Under the pieces are notes generated by a model. The model saw nothing but the letters and a program-made list of their open reading frames with translations. It was not told the DNA's origin and did not search any database. From Amphiduros pacificus (taxonomy: Eukaryota; Annelida; Polychaeta; Phyllodocida; Hesionidae): a DNA stretch of 64,000 nt. Numbering within the stretch: position 1 is the first letter of the stretch; every line of letters starts with the position of its first letter. Both the position numbers and the translations under genes were made by a program. The DNA lies in contig OX439004.1 of the NCBI GenBank assembly GCA_949316495.1, forward strand, positions 5,566,185-5,630,184, in the 5' to 3' direction. Shown here piece after piece: positions 47,526 to 60,267 of the stretch.

Positions 47526-48235
47526 AGTGAGTTTAGAGGTGGTTTTATGTTGTGTTCAGATTTTGTGTGTGGGTTGCATATATGAGAAGTTATGTAGAAA
47601 TTTTGATTAAAAAGTAGTGAGAATTGCATTTTATCCAGTGGGGTGTCGAAACCTTTTTTGCGAAAAACCTTTTTTGTTTACGCTTGTTTTATTTGCTTTT
47701 GGATGACAGAATAATTCAGAAGATTCATATTATTATGTGTTCCATCTTATTATGTGTATAAATGCCTAATTATAGTTTATTTGAAATTGCTATGGGGTGA
47801 GTGGTGTGTGATTTTCGGTGCAAATGGCCCGATTTGGGGCACTGAAAGCCGACTATGGGCAGGATATACACTGAATATCTCTGCAACCGCTGTTGGTCAT
47901 TCTTGTGAAACCAAAGCCGGCAATCTGTGACCCAGGCCAGGCATTTTCACTATTATGGGTGGCATGTGTTAGTAATGTGTTAGGTTTATCTACCCTGGCT
48001 GTCAATGTAGGGATGTAGGACATACATTCCATCATTGCAGCCAGTGGTAGGATCAGGTTCGTTTCCATTTTAATTAGTCAATGTGTCCTCGGGGAATCAG
48101 CCAGTGGCCACTGTGACCCGATCTCTTAAGTGACCATTGATTGACCATCCGCAGTCAGTCAGTCATGCGGGGCTGCCTACTTCATGGGTTCTAGTGGGAT
48201 CTTTTCCAGTTCCTATCTGCGATTAAATACTTCAG
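47526..48235. other. No gene seen
   Basis: T/G-rich, then mixed sequence. A TTTTTTGCGAAAAACC / TTTTTTG pair near 47655 is a short inverted repeat. Confidence 0.45.
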
Positions 48236-48237
48236 GA

Positions 48238-48403
48238 GTGTGTGAGTGGTGTTTGTGAGTTGTGTTTGTGAGTGGTGTGTGTGAGTGGTGTGTGAGTGGT
48301 ATGTGTGGGTGATGTGTGTGAGTGGTGTGTTTGAGTGGTGTGTGAGTGATGTGTGAGTGATGTGTGTGAGTGGTGTGTGTAAGTGGTGTGTGTGTGAGTG
48401 AGA
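48238..48403. repeat. (GTGTGAGTG)-type simple repeat
   Basis: G/T-rich short units of GAGTGGTGTGTGT with length changes. The minus frame gives Thr-His repeats, which are spurious. Confidence 0.95.
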
Positions 48404-48769
48404 AAATATAAAGAAAATAATGACTTCATAAAAACAAAGATGAAATCTTCATATTGGGATCTTATATATATGAAAGTCAGAACAAATAGAATAATGTTTT
48501 TTGCAAATGGAGACAAATAAAATATAAAATAAAATAGATGACTTAAAAAACAAAAAATGGAATCATAATAATAAGGGTCATAAAGACACCATTTCACAAT
48601 TTTTTTCAGCATTAACATGTGTCTCACAGGTCTGATCATATCAATTGGTGTCATTGTTTTGACTGGAAAGTGAGCACAACAGATGTATTGTTAGTGACAC
48701 GCATACCAAAACAGTCAGACAAAAACAATCAAGGAATGGAACAATTCTTGTTTATGTCTTGAGCAAGTA

Positions 48770-49000
48770 CTCCGCATTACAAAGGTAATATTTAATTAAT
48801 ACCTCTGCAATCATTGCCCTGTTTGTGATCTCATTCAAAGTTTGGAATTCCCCAAGTCATAAATACTTGTCATGCTCACAAAAATATCCTCAAATCTGGA
48901 TTGACCAACATCAGGTCATAAACTGTAACCAGGTGTCTGACATATAAACTGATCAGTACATTTGCCAGTACAAAACAAATTAAACATTAATAACTGTCCA
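48770..49000 (-). repeat. Dispersed repeat D3, copy with the intact target of the 34.85-kb element
   Basis: Contains AAATACTTGTCATGCTCACA, TTGACCAACATCAGGTCATA and ACTGTAACCAGGTGTCTGAC. The last word is the unbroken form of the site in which the element at 34854-35734 sits. A related end block lies at 49230-49370 (GGCAGGGACTGATATGACAG, AAGTCCTGCTATGGAGGGTA). Confidence 0.75.
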
Positions 49001-49059
49001 TATATGGACAGTAAACCACCTCGCAGGTGCCCGTATGCCATGACCGGAATTCCGGTCAT
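48993..49059. repeat. Two perfect 20-bp palindromes 27 bp apart
   Basis: ACTGTCCATATATGGACAGT (48993-49012) and ATGACCGGAATTCCGGTCAT (49040-49059) are each exactly self-complementary. The first contains CCATATATGG, a perfect CArG box (the SRF/MADS binding word). They lie at the edge of a D3 repeat. No promoter or gene is recognised beside them. Confidence 0.85.
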
Positions 49060-49370
49060 ACGTCACAGGAAATATGTGGTCATTGTTTGGGGTTTTCCTG
49101 TTCTATATTTACGTGACCCAATCAGAGCAATCCTCCAATAATTAGTGACATTATTCGCACACTGCACACACCCAATTCAACGAGTGGTCCTTGGTAGTCC
49201 TAATATATTTGGACTAGGATAGTCTAAAAACAAATCTATATATATTCTTTCACCAATGAGTGGACAGGCAGATTTTATGAATACTGATGACTCGTGCTCA
49301 ATTCTGTGTACATTATAGCTTTGGCGGCAGGGACTGATATGACAGATAAGTCCTGCTATGGAGGGTATGA

Positions 49371-51778
49371 ACAAGCTGAACCTTCTAAATTCATCGTCCC
49401 TTTGTAGTATCTGATCTTGACCTTCAAAATTGTGATTGCTGATATGATACATATGTCTAAATGGAATATCATACAAAAGTATCATACACAAAGCATAAAA
49501 ATAATGAGATGCCTATTATAAACAAACTTTTCCATATTCAGACATGGAAGATAAGCTAAGAATGTGTTCATTTTGGTCCAATCTTTTTAGAGACATTAGT
49601 CCAGATCTCGGCGGGGATATGTGAGATTATATTAAAGTCTCGTGTGCTCTCACATCTGTTTTGTGCTTTTTGCTCAAACATCCACATTATAAGCATGGCC
49701 TTGACAATGATGGATTGTGGGGACTTCTCATGGATGGTTGTTGCCGATTTCTGATATGATAAGGGATGTGCCGTTAATCATTCGGGGGGAGGGGTTTGGA
49801 GGAAAACATGTGATTAAAAAAATGGGAGAGGAAAAACATTGAGAAAGTCAAACTTGAGGGGAAAATGAGTTCTGACGTCTGAGGGCAAAGATGTTCAGAG
49901 GGGTAGGAAAGAGTTTCAAACTTTAAAAGTTTTCAAGACTTTGATGGCGAGAGACAAACGTGAAAACATTTGGCCTCGCTTGCTCCACTTTCTTTCTTTT
50001 TTTAAAATCCATATTTGATACAAACATATAAGTATAATTAGAATGATGCACGCATTATTCCCATATTCAACATCAAATTTAGATACCATAGCCCTCTCTT
50101 GTACTTTTATTCTGCTTTGCTCAAGAGATGTCCACACAGCCCATTTAGAACCTTTGGAAAAGTTCATAATGACATTTCAAAGTACACAACCTATGAACTA
50201 AGTATTATTAAATATTGCCACAAGCCATTGTTATATTGAGGGATGATTTTCTTCTGTTTGCAGTCATAACATCATGACTTGGACTCAAGCGTAATGTTGG
50301 GTAAAAAACTGAGGTAAAGACGCTATAGAAAACACACAGGTTTGTATTTAGAAACGTCATGACTGGGAACGTCGTGAAACATCATGACAGTTAATTGTCG
50401 GAGGTCAAGTTCATTTAGTAGGGAAGCTTCAATGTGATGGGCAGTGTGTGGTGTTTCTGGAAACAGTGGATTTCAAGTCTATTTTGACGATCAATATGGG
50501 AATTTTGACGAACAAGGATTGGTGGAGAAAAAATATTCAGAAATACAACATATCATCATGTGGAACGTTCTATTTTGTATGAAGTGACATCATCAAGCAC
50601 TACTTTATTTTGTTTACAAGACACTGGGATGCATTCATACACAAGAGCGCATCTGCAGATTAGAGTCTTATTCATGGTTTAAGACTAACATTTCACAGTG
50701 GCGAAGACTGATATCAAACCACACTCTCCATAAAAAAGAGAATTACATGACTGCACCTTCTTCGTGCTGATCACAGAATGTCGGATAAAAATAGTCCCTT
50801 TCGAAGTAATGTCAAAGGATATTAAAAAAAGATCATCCGATTTGATGAGGGTATATTTTGGTTTGGAAAAAATATTGAGAATGGCCTTGCACGGAAAAAA
50901 ATAGGCAAATTTATTATCCTCTACCCCCTGAACGATTAATGGTCTATCCTGATTACCACTGCAATGCTATGTTACCCAGCCGAAACAGCGCACAATAAAA
51001 GCTGAACAATCAAGTATTGTTGTAAATCAGTGTCACAGGGCACGGGAAAACCATATGGCTCCAGGGACAATCTTTTTTGGAATCCCTGTTATTTATCTTT
51101 CCAAATCTTATTGTTTTTGCAGCACTGAGACTATCGCAATATTCAGAAGTCAGGACACGTGACGTAATGAGTATAAACGCGTGCTGCAGATATGTACCGC
51201 GAAAGGTCAACACTCCAAGCAGGAAAATGTCGGCCCTCAAGACTTCCTTTGTGTTCTTTTGTTCGCCTCAGACCTGGTCTCCTTATTAGTTCTGTGACAA
51301 AGGTGTGTGATTAGAATATTTGAGATAAGGTAATTAGGTATAATTGAGATGAATTGGTGAAGAAGGTGCACTTGTTTGCCACAGAAATGTCATGTCAAAC
51401 AGCCGCAGAATGTAAAAAAGTCACGTCACATTTAGATTCTGTTTCGATTCGTGATCAAACAAATAATAACAATATTTCATGTGTCTTCAAGTAACATTCC
51501 AGAATTACTATTAATACAAATGTATATTTGTAATATTAGTTTTTTAGATCTCATTCTATACATTTTGAACACTACCATATATCATACAAATATGTACGAT
51601 GTACGTCGATAAAATATAGTAAGGTATATGTTGAAATTGAAAGGGCTGAGACTGCAGAAGATGACAAAACATTTTTTGTAAATGTTCATCTTTCCAATTT
51701 CCTAATAACGATATTTCTTTCTTTAAATTGGTCTCAAAAGTATCAGAATCCCCACAGAAACAATCTGCTTCGTGGATT
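49371..51778. other. No gene seen
   Basis: Long unique AT-rich stretch. Frames up to 104 codons (49177-49491, minus) have no motif. Nothing else stands out. Confidence 0.45.
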
Positions 51779-52470
51779 TGTTTTTTGTTTGTTTTGGGGT
51801 TTTACATCACTTTCAACATTATTTCAGTCATTTCATGATGAGATCTACTTGTAGCAGATATAGTGCTGCCTCACTGAATTCTCCCTATCTACTCTACCAT
51901 ATACGCTGCATTTTCAGAGCGCTGTGACCGTATTTGAACCAATTCTTTGCACACGGCACATCCGGGAACAGCGGCAACAGCCTGTTTGGGGCATTGTCGC
52001 CTCTGACTTTCATCTTTCCATCGTTGTTTTTGTCAGTTTTGCCTCCGTCATGTTGACATAAATTATGTAGATTGCAATATACGTATATAAAAATTACACA
52101 ACAAACACGCTTTAGCGCTGACATTAGCGTGTGAATGTACGATGTCAGTCTGAAATTTCCCTCCCATCTTGAAGCAAGGCGGGCGGAAGTTTACAATGCA
52201 ACATCTTTCCCGTCATGTATCACTCTCTCGCGCCAATTTCGTCATTTTTTCATGGACCAGCTAAAAAGCCGGGAGAGCAGATAGCCAGAATTGTTATGTC
52301 GCAGGTCCTTGACATGACAACCCACCCGGTCACAGATTTACAAGGACGACGGGTTAACGCTTTAGGTACGGGCCTCAGCTCATATGGGAAATTGTGTCAT
52401 GAGTTCAATCTCGGCACGGCCGGGGATCAAACCCATGACCTTTGGATCACAACAAAAGAACTGGATAAGT
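51779..52470 (-). mobile_element. SINE-A copy split by a small inverted-repeat element
   Basis: The tail half is at 51779-51880 (GGGGTTTTACATCACTTTCA, CAGATATAGTGCTGCCTCAC). The head half is at 52288-52470 (CCTTGACATGACAACCCACC, CGGCACGGCCGGGGATCAAA). Rejoined across the insert they read like the copy at 35838-36150. The insert is described next. Confidence 0.9.
51881..52287. mobile_element. 407-bp MITE-like insert in the SINE
   Basis: Flanked by GAATT on both sides (51876-51880 and 52288-52292). The ends are inverted: CTATCTACTCTACC inside the left end, and the complement of CTATCTGCTCTCCC at the right end (two mismatches in 14). No coding capacity. A 5-bp target is seen, but the left end has one base more than the right outside the shared part, so the exact ends are uncertain. 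Younger than the SINE that it splits. Confidence 0.75.
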
Positions 52471-52544
52471 CTAAATAGTTCCGAGGAAACACTGAGTATA
52501 ACATTGTAAATAGTGCCTTTATTGGTACCATTTTTCAGAAGGCC

Positions 52545-52641
52545 TCGGGCCGTGGCATTATATCTGCTACAAGTAAGTCTCATCACGAAATGACTGAAAT
52601 AATGTTGAAAGTGATGTAAAACCCCAAACAAAGAAACAAAC
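52545..52641 (+). mobile_element. SINE-A 3' fragment
   Basis: Reads CATTATATCTGCTACAAGTA, CACGAAATGACTGAAATAAT and GTGATGTAAAACCCCAAACA, the 3' third of SINE-A in plus orientation. With the split copy to its left it forms an inverted pair about 75 bp apart. Confidence 0.85.
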
Positions 52642-53245
<604 letters not shown>

Positions 53246-53588
53246 CAGTTTTGATACTGCTTGGGGTGATTATTTTGTTATCCAACCTGTATATGATTGT
53301 CAGAAGTGAAATCAAGGCTCATTCATTTCTTATTCAAAATATGATATAATGTAAATGGCATTGTTTGTACACTGTTGAAAAAGAATGATTTTGAAATTTG
53401 GACAAATTGAAATTGAAATATACATTCGTGCACTGGTATCAATCACTGGTATCACTGAAATTCAGTGTATGTAATCGAATCAGTTTCAATGCTTTATGAG
53501 TCCATATTTTAAAACAGATAAGATATGGCCACTCGTTCATTACTTGTATACTGCATAATGATTATGTGACCATACCTTATCCTTTACA
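53246..53588 (-). repeat. Dispersed repeat D2, copy 2
   Basis: Reverse complement of 36729-37042. This copy holds AGTTTTGATACTGCTTGGGG, TATTTTGTTATCCAACCTGT and ATGTGACCATACCTTATCC. It is slightly longer than copy 1, with extra sequence near 53440-53530. Confidence 0.8.
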
Positions 53589-54551
53589 TGAAATTAAATA
53601 AACATGACGGCATGGCACTCCCGAGGCGGTAATGTGGCATGATCCAGGCCAGAAATATCTCTAATCTAGGAATTGCATATTTATCTGAAATAAGACAGGG
53701 AAGAACAAAAAACAAGCCCATAAGGTAAATTTGACACAAGACAAGTGTTCTTGGCTTATGATCTTGGCTTATGGTATGAAAAACCTACCAAATCGTAAAT
53801 AATAGATATTGCATGCCTTTATTTCCATCATATTGCTGGAGTATTTTACATTGATTTGAATGATATAATACACCTGACAAATTGCTCTGAATGTGAAGAC
53901 CTCTTATCATACTTTTTAAGGAGATTAAGGACTTCACAAATAATAAGACTGTCACCAATGAATCTCAATTAGTTATATCAAACAAACATTTGTTGGTGCG
54001 TCACAAAACCTCATTCCAACATAACCTGCTGAAAAAAAGACGTAATCAAAGGTTATTACATGAGATAAATCAAAGAAATCCGATTCCGACAACATCTCCT
54101 GGGGTTACCAGAGCAAAGGTTGGTAAAATACAGAGATTTACGGACTCAGCGATGCCGAGTAACAACAAGCAGCTTCCTGTCGAAGTAGCCCACGGGGTAG
54201 CCTGCCATGCTCCACTCTAACCTATCAAAGTCAGTAAAACTCAAATAAAATGTAGAAATGGGAAGGTTTAATGGCGACTGTGGGCACGCTTTCCCTATAA
54301 ATGTGCACAGTTATCTTGTCACGTGACAGTCACGTGGCAGTCAGCACCTCCATCACACGTTTGAAGGATTAGTACTGCTCTTTGTCAGACCGAGTTTTGA
54401 GGTAATTTTTCTCCTTTCTCGCCATGGTACACGCTTTCAGTCGGTTCAGCGTCCAAGTGAGACTGCTCTGTTATTTGCTTATTACATCACATAATGATGT
54501 TGATCATTTTTGATCAAGGTGTTTCTGACTAAGTAGGGAACGAGAATTAAT
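53589..54551. other. No gene seen
   Basis: A 76-codon frame at 53990 has no motif. CACGTGACAGTCACGTGGCA near 54320 holds two CACGTG-type words. Nothing else recognised. Confidence 0.45.
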
Positions 54552-54985
54552 TCTGCAATATACTTTGTTTTTTGTTTCACATAACATTCAACATTATGTC
54601 AGTGATTTCATGACGAGACCTACTTGAAGTAGATATAGTGCTGTCTCACTAAATCGTCTATGTAGCAGGTCTGCAATATACTTTTTTGTTTGTTTTTGTT
54701 TCACTTAACATTCAACATTATGTCAGTGATTTCATGACGAGACCTACTTGAAGTTGATATAGTGCTGTCTCACTAAATCGTCTATGTAGCAGGTCCTTTA
54801 CATGACAATGCACCAATTCATAAATTTACAGGGACAAAGGATAATCCCCAGCCATGACCTTTAGCTCATATGAGAATGTGTGTCATGTAATTAATCTAAG
54901 CATACTCGGTAATCAATATTTGGAGCATCAGAAACTATTACTTCTAAACATGCCAACCAACTGTGTCATGGCTGGTGGCAATATT
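54552..54985 (-). mobile_element. Diverged SINE-A copy with a 119-bp tail duplication
   Basis: The 3' tail part occurs twice in direct order (54552-54670 and from 54671), each beginning CTGCAATATACTTT and containing CATTCAACATTATGTCAGTG and ATATAGTGCTGTCTCACTAA. The body and a worn head (AACATGCCAACCAACTGTGT) follow once, to about 54985. Substitutions such as GACGAGACC and TCTATGTAGCAGGTCC set it apart as an older or separate subfamily. Confidence 0.85.
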
Positions 54986-55704
54986 ATCCGCATTATTAAA
55001 AGTGTAAAGATTGAATATTTAAAAATTCTAAATATTTAATCTTCAAAATATTTAATCTTCAAGATATTTAATTTTCAAGATATCTGGATAAATATGTCCT
55101 AGAATGTGAAGGTTTCTGTCCTCTTCATTCATTGTAATTCTAAATGTTTCTAGGACCACAATCGTTCATGTTTATTTCTAAAACTGAATATTGTGTAAAA
55201 TCATAGTTGTTTGGTTACGAACTCAAGTAACATTTGCAGTTTTAGCATTTGCTATGCCAACAATGTAGGAGTTCAATTTAATGCACATTACTTGACTTAT
55301 TTGCGATACGTAGACACCGATGTGATGTTCAAAACTGTTTCATCTCTCCAGTGGTTGAGACCGCTTACACTAAATGACATTAAAAGCCTATCCTAAGTGA
55401 GATGAGGTAATCCAGCATATATTCCCCTTCTTAGATGGATTTACCCACACCCGAATTCAATCTTAATTAAATCTTGATTTAACCAGTGATCAATCTACAG
55501 TGCTGATAGGAATTTTTTAAGGTGCACTGACACAGTTTCCTAAGTACTAGAATCACCACCTTCACATCAGCGTTTGTTAAGAGCTGACATCTTATACTTT
55601 CTTAGTATCAATTCATACCTTATTTTTCCTGTATCAGCCTGATTTATTGCACTTTTGAAACAGATCCACGGCGGAAATCGTCACTTTGTATCAATAGAGC
55701 GTGT
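54986..55704. other. No gene seen
   Basis: Near 55005-55085 the word AATATTTAATCTTCAA recurs three to four times (a small AT-rich cluster). Otherwise unique. Confidence 0.5.
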
Positions 55705-56610
55705 GGACACTGCCAATAGTTTATATTAGCCAAGTGCATGACGTGTGGAAGCTGCCAATAGTTTATATTGGCCAAGTGCCGGACGTGTGGAAGCTGCCAA
55801 TAGTTTATATTGGCCAAGTGCCGGACATGTGGAAGCTGCCAATAGTTTATATTGGCCAAGTGCCGGACGTGTGGAAGCTGCCAATAGTTTATATTAGCCA
55901 AGTGCCGGACGTGTGGAAGCTGCCAATAGTTTATATTATCCAAGTGCCGGACGTGTAGAAGCTGCCAATAGTTTATATTAATTTAGCCAAGTGCAGGACG
56001 TGTGGAAGCTGCCAATAGTTTATATTAGCCAAGTTCAGAACGTGTGGAAGCTGCCAACAGTTTATATTATCCAAGTGCCGGACGTGTAGAAGCTGCCAAT
56101 AGTTTATATTAATTTAGCCAAGTGCAGGACGTGTGGAAGCTGCCAATAGTTTATATTAGCCAAGTGCAGGATGTGTGGAAGCTGCCAACAGTTTATATTA
56201 GCCAAGTGCAGGACGTGTGGAAGCTGCCAATAGTTTATATTAGCCAAGTGTACAACGTGTGGAAGATGTCAATAGTTTATATTAGCCAAGTGCATGACGT
56301 GTGGAAGCTGCCAATAGTTTATATTAGCCAAGTGTACAACGTGTGGAAGCTGCTAATAGTTTATATTAGCCAAGTGCATGACGCGTGGAAGCTGCCAATA
56401 GTTTATATTAGCCAAGTGCATGACGTGTGGAAGCTGCCAATAGTTTATATTAGCCAAGTGCATGACGTGTGGAAGCTGCCAATAGTTTATATTAGCCAAG
56501 TGCATGACGTGTGGAAGCTGCCAATAGTTTATATTAGCCAAATGCAGGATGCGTTGAAGCTGCCAATAGTTTATATTAGCTGAGTGCCGGATGCGTGGAA
56601 GCTGTTTATT
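55705..56610. repeat. 42-bp minisatellite, about 21 units
   Basis: The unit contains AGCCAAGTGCATGACGTGTG and GAAGCTGCCAATAGTTTATA. Two blocks (from about 55935 and from about 56065) share the rare changes TATCCAAGTGCCGGACGTGT, GTAGAAGCTG and a TTAATTTAGCC insert, so a multi-unit segment was copied as one. Being 14 codons long, the unit keeps frames open on both strands. Confidence 0.96.
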
Positions 56611-57459
56611 TTAGCAGGACAATTATTATACTCGAGGGTTTATTATATTGTATCTTACAGTATTCTAAATCTGCATGAACTGCCTGAAATGAGCCCTTTA
56701 TTTCCTACCATATGCTACATTGAAATGCACATGAATAAAGATGCTAAATATCATATTCACCCTTGCGTAATGGACCTTGACTTAATAAAAACTAGTTGCA
56801 GCCTCTTTTTTACAAGTTTAATTTCTTGTCAATTAAAAAATGGTCAGAACATGAAGAATTGATCAGCATAACATTTTCCTTCAAGAAGACAAGATTTTGG
56901 AAATGTAACAATTGATGTATGATATGATCTGCAAAAGTTATAAATAGCGCTCCTTCAATATCAATAAACTTACTACACATCGCATGGAAAGTGTTATGTG
57001 GTATATGACAATAAATACAAAAAGATTCTATTCACATATTGGCACAACCGAGCACTGCTCTATATGTTCCAGAGTTTGGATTTTGTAAAGAATGATTACT
57101 CAATTCTCATTACCACAGTTTAAGGGAGTTTGGAAATAACTAACAATTAAGAGGTTATATCAGTTGTGGTTTTTCACATCCAAACCAGTCATTGATTCAA
57201 TCCCATGAATCACTTTGATTTCATTAACACGATAGGCATTTGTTCCAGCAACATTGCATTGTCTTAGCAAATGTCTCCTTCACCCTATAAACGATATATT
57301 TACATTACTGATCTCGTTTAATAATATGTTGTATGACTTATTTAAATTGAATTGAGTAAACACAGTCTGAATCCTGAACAGTTTTAGCCTCTAACTGCCA
57401 GGTTATAAATAACATGTAACTAAAGGTGGACAGGCGATCCATGAAATACACTCATAGAT
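56611..57459. other. No gene seen
   Basis: Unique AT-rich sequence. A 92-codon frame at 56584-56862 starts in the satellite and has no motif. Confidence 0.45.
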
Positions 57460-57592
57460 CTCGCCAAATTAGCACAATAGGTAGAGTATTCGCCTTGAGA
57501 TCCAGGGATTCCCAGTTCAAATTCTGCCCAGTTACTCTCAACCGCTATGAAGAGACCTTGTCTGGAATCAGCGGTGTATAAATGCCATCATT
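57460..57592 (+). mobile_element. SINE-B copy
   Basis: The head AAATTAGCACAATAGGTAGA (worn A box) is followed by the B-box side CCAGTTCAAATTCTGCC and the tail CGCTATGAAGAGACCTTGTC, then a TCAGCGGTGTATAAATGCC end. It matches 46400-46517 in reverse and the tail fragment at 46262-46345. Confidence 0.78.
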
Positions 57593-58472
57593 TTTTATCT
57601 GATTTAAGTATTTGCAGAGGTAGATATGTGACTTGACCTCTCCATGTTGAGCATGTTGCTTCAAGTTCACAGTCTATTGATAATATGTACATTGGTGTGA
57701 GTCTCTTTCACCGCTATTCACACACTGAAGACTCAGCCGGAACAAGATGCAGGACGCTGATGGTTTACTTCCGGAATATAGGAAATGCTTTTTACATTTT
57801 TTGCAAAAGGGTCTATGGTTGTGCATCTGACAATATTATGATTTTTTTTTACCGGGATAGGTCTCCCGAATCGAATTTGTTTTGTAACTTCTTGGTCAGG
57901 TGAATTGGAGCACCGAGACAAAATAACACATGACAGCAAATGTGCCCGACAATATCATAAGTTTGGTGCTAATCGAGCCGGGCCCGTAGTCAAAAGCTGG
58001 ATTCGATTTCTACCCCAAATTGTCCACCATCGGCACAAACAAACGACAACTGATAGGTTTACCACGTCGCCCTCTGGTGGAGTTCATTTCCACCCTTATT
58101 TGGCTTGTCATTCACGGGAAATAACGTTTGACTGCAATGAATAGTACCATATAATGGAACTTGTCAAATGAGTAGAGCTTTCCATATCAGCTTGGGGTCC
58201 AGTCAGAGTTCATGCATTCATTTTCAACCAAGTGTTAACGGCTTCTGAACCAGACATAATATGTTCTCTCTCGGAGTTATTTAATATGACACCATAAACT
58301 GTTTGGAAGCCACGCAGTAATAGTATTAAATAAACAGTCATCATGGTCATAGGCCTTGCACTTACAAACATTAATAGGAAGTGCATTCGCTTATACTATG
58401 TGTCATTACTGGGCCGGTAAGTTTCAAATATGAGGAGTCAACGTAAATGTGTTTTATTCGCTTATAACATGT
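57593..58472. other. No gene seen
   Basis: Short frames only. GTCGCCCTCTGGTGGAG near 58065 resembles a CTCF-type core (CCCTC..GTGG), too short to trust. Confidence 0.45.
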
Positions 58473-58636
58473 AAGGCCCTTCAGTGTAAGGCCCTTCAGT
58501 GTAAGGCCCTTCAGTGTAAGGCCCTTCAGTGTAAGGCCCTTCAGTGTAAGGCCCTTCAGTGTAAGGCCCTTCAGTGTAAGGCCCTTCAGTGTAAGGCCCT
58601 TCAGTGTAAGGCCCTTCAGTGTAAGGCCCTTCAGTG
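58473..58636. repeat. Perfect 15-bp minisatellite, 11 units
   Basis: The unit is GTAAGGCCCTTCAGT, repeated with no visible difference between units. The lack of divergence points to very recent expansion. Five codons per unit give CKALQ or GLTLK repeats in open frames, which are spurious. Confidence 0.97.
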
Positions 58637-58867
58637 ATTTTGACGCAATACTAGACCAACATACAGCCGCCATGTTTTAGTGCTTTCACAACTTGGCTAC
58701 CAAATCACAAATGATTTTGACGGTAACACAATAGGTATGGAAGAATCTGTTGCTCTGTCCCATGCAACTTTATAACCCCGCGGGAATACTCCTAGATCCA
58801 GTGTTTCACATCCAATGTCAGGTAGATTTGCTCATTGAAAAGACAAAGACCATGAATTTAGGACATG

Positions 58868-58990
58868 ATTTCTGATATGAGCTTAGGTCCATGACCGAAG
58901 AGTTAACCTATTTTCCATGTACATCTGTAATTGGGTGGATTGTCATGGCAAGGAAATGGGACAGGAACAATTTAGTGTGTTAGCACTTTA
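58868..58990 (+). mobile_element. Worn SINE-A fragment
   Basis: Contains ATGAGCTTAGGTCCATGACC, then GAGTTAACC, then CTGTAATTGGGTGGATTGTC and ATGGCAAGGA, in the body order of SINE-A. Heavily substituted. Confidence 0.6.
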
Positions 58991-59459
58991 TCTGCCCAGT
59001 CATACCATACTTTTGCAATCCAGACATGTACCATAATTAATGTTTGTGCTTAGTCACAATAAGATGGTCCATCCTCTCATATAACTGTTCTTTATTCAGA
59101 CAACTGAACATTATTACTCTCATATCCTCGCCAGATGTAAAATTATCCATCTCATTGTTGAATGTAACAAAGAGATATTCGATAAAAAAATCCAATTTTT
59201 AATCATTATATTAATCTAGATAATATATAAAAAAACCAAATTAGAAATATGTAATATGAAATATAATATAATATAATATAAAATAATATGAAAACTACAT
59301 CACTAGGCCTCTATTTAAAAGAAAATATTCTATTAACAACAATATATAACCAAAGTTATTTAGACATGTATTTGCAACATATTATATTTTCTGAATAAAG
59401 ACATGATTATGTTTGGCATATGAAGATTATTGCTTTGAAATTCATATCCTGACATGTAA
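58991..59459. other. No gene seen; AATAT-rich cluster near 59240-59295
   Basis: A run of TATAATATAATATAAAATAA is a decayed simple repeat. Nothing else. Confidence 0.5.
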
Positions 59460-60267
59460 TGAGAGGTGCGCATGCGTCGGTCGGGAATGGCGACTTTTTT
59501 GTGAGCTCCCATTCTTGCTCGATATTTGTGATTATAACGCTGTTAATTCTTTGACATATCGTCTGAAATCATACCAGAACCTGCGCACCACCCTGTACTA
59601 GGATTATACCTGCGTCCTAGTCGAGAATAATACCATTCTCCGCAGTTTTCGATCTGATTCTTGCGGTGGTCGACTCTTGTATTGTCTTTGTGAAGGCACG
59701 GCAATCGCAACTGAGATCGTCTACTGCCTGAGGTAACGGTATCTCCAACACCTCCTAGCCTTTCACCGGGCTCTTGATCTAGCTTTGTAGATCGTATCTA
59801 ACTCCTCACTAGATCACCTTCCTGATCTAAATACCTAGATCTAATACCAAGATCTAAAACTCCAATCTAACACCAAGATCGAATATATTGCATTCTGCCT
59901 GTCCACTCCAGGCATCTCTCACACTACCTGAACAATCGGAAAATAAATAAAATAACGTCCTTTCCTTTCAAGTCTGATCATTAAGATTGACTTGTATTAC
60001 ACCACCGAACAGAAACAGAATTTTTGTTAATTATTTGTAATATACAAATATTAATATTATTCCATCGCACAAACACAACACCTATTATTAGCTCCACACA
60101 AGGGCTAATCAACACATCCAAAAATAGTTTTCTACCTGCAGACAACTCAATTTCAGTCTCACCCCGCTACATACCCGTATATACTATTGTTCCACCCGCA
60201 CCACACAGATATACCTCAAATACAAAAGTACTCTTACCATTCCAGTGTTGAGATCTGATAGACGAAC
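59460..60267 (+). promoter_or_regulatory. Likely 5' untranslated region of the LINE
   Basis: From about 59460 the sequence turns GC-richer (GGTGCGCATGCGTCGGTCGG) and stays distinct from the AT-rich flank up to ORF1. Between 59770 and 59885 short words with AGATC and ATCTAA recur (CTAGATC, GATCTAAATACC, AGATCTAAT, CAAGATCTAA, CAAGATCGA), a possible internal promoter cluster. The true 5' end is not marked by anything I can prove; another full copy would set it. A 75-codon frame at 60024-60251 has no motif. Confidence 0.5.
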
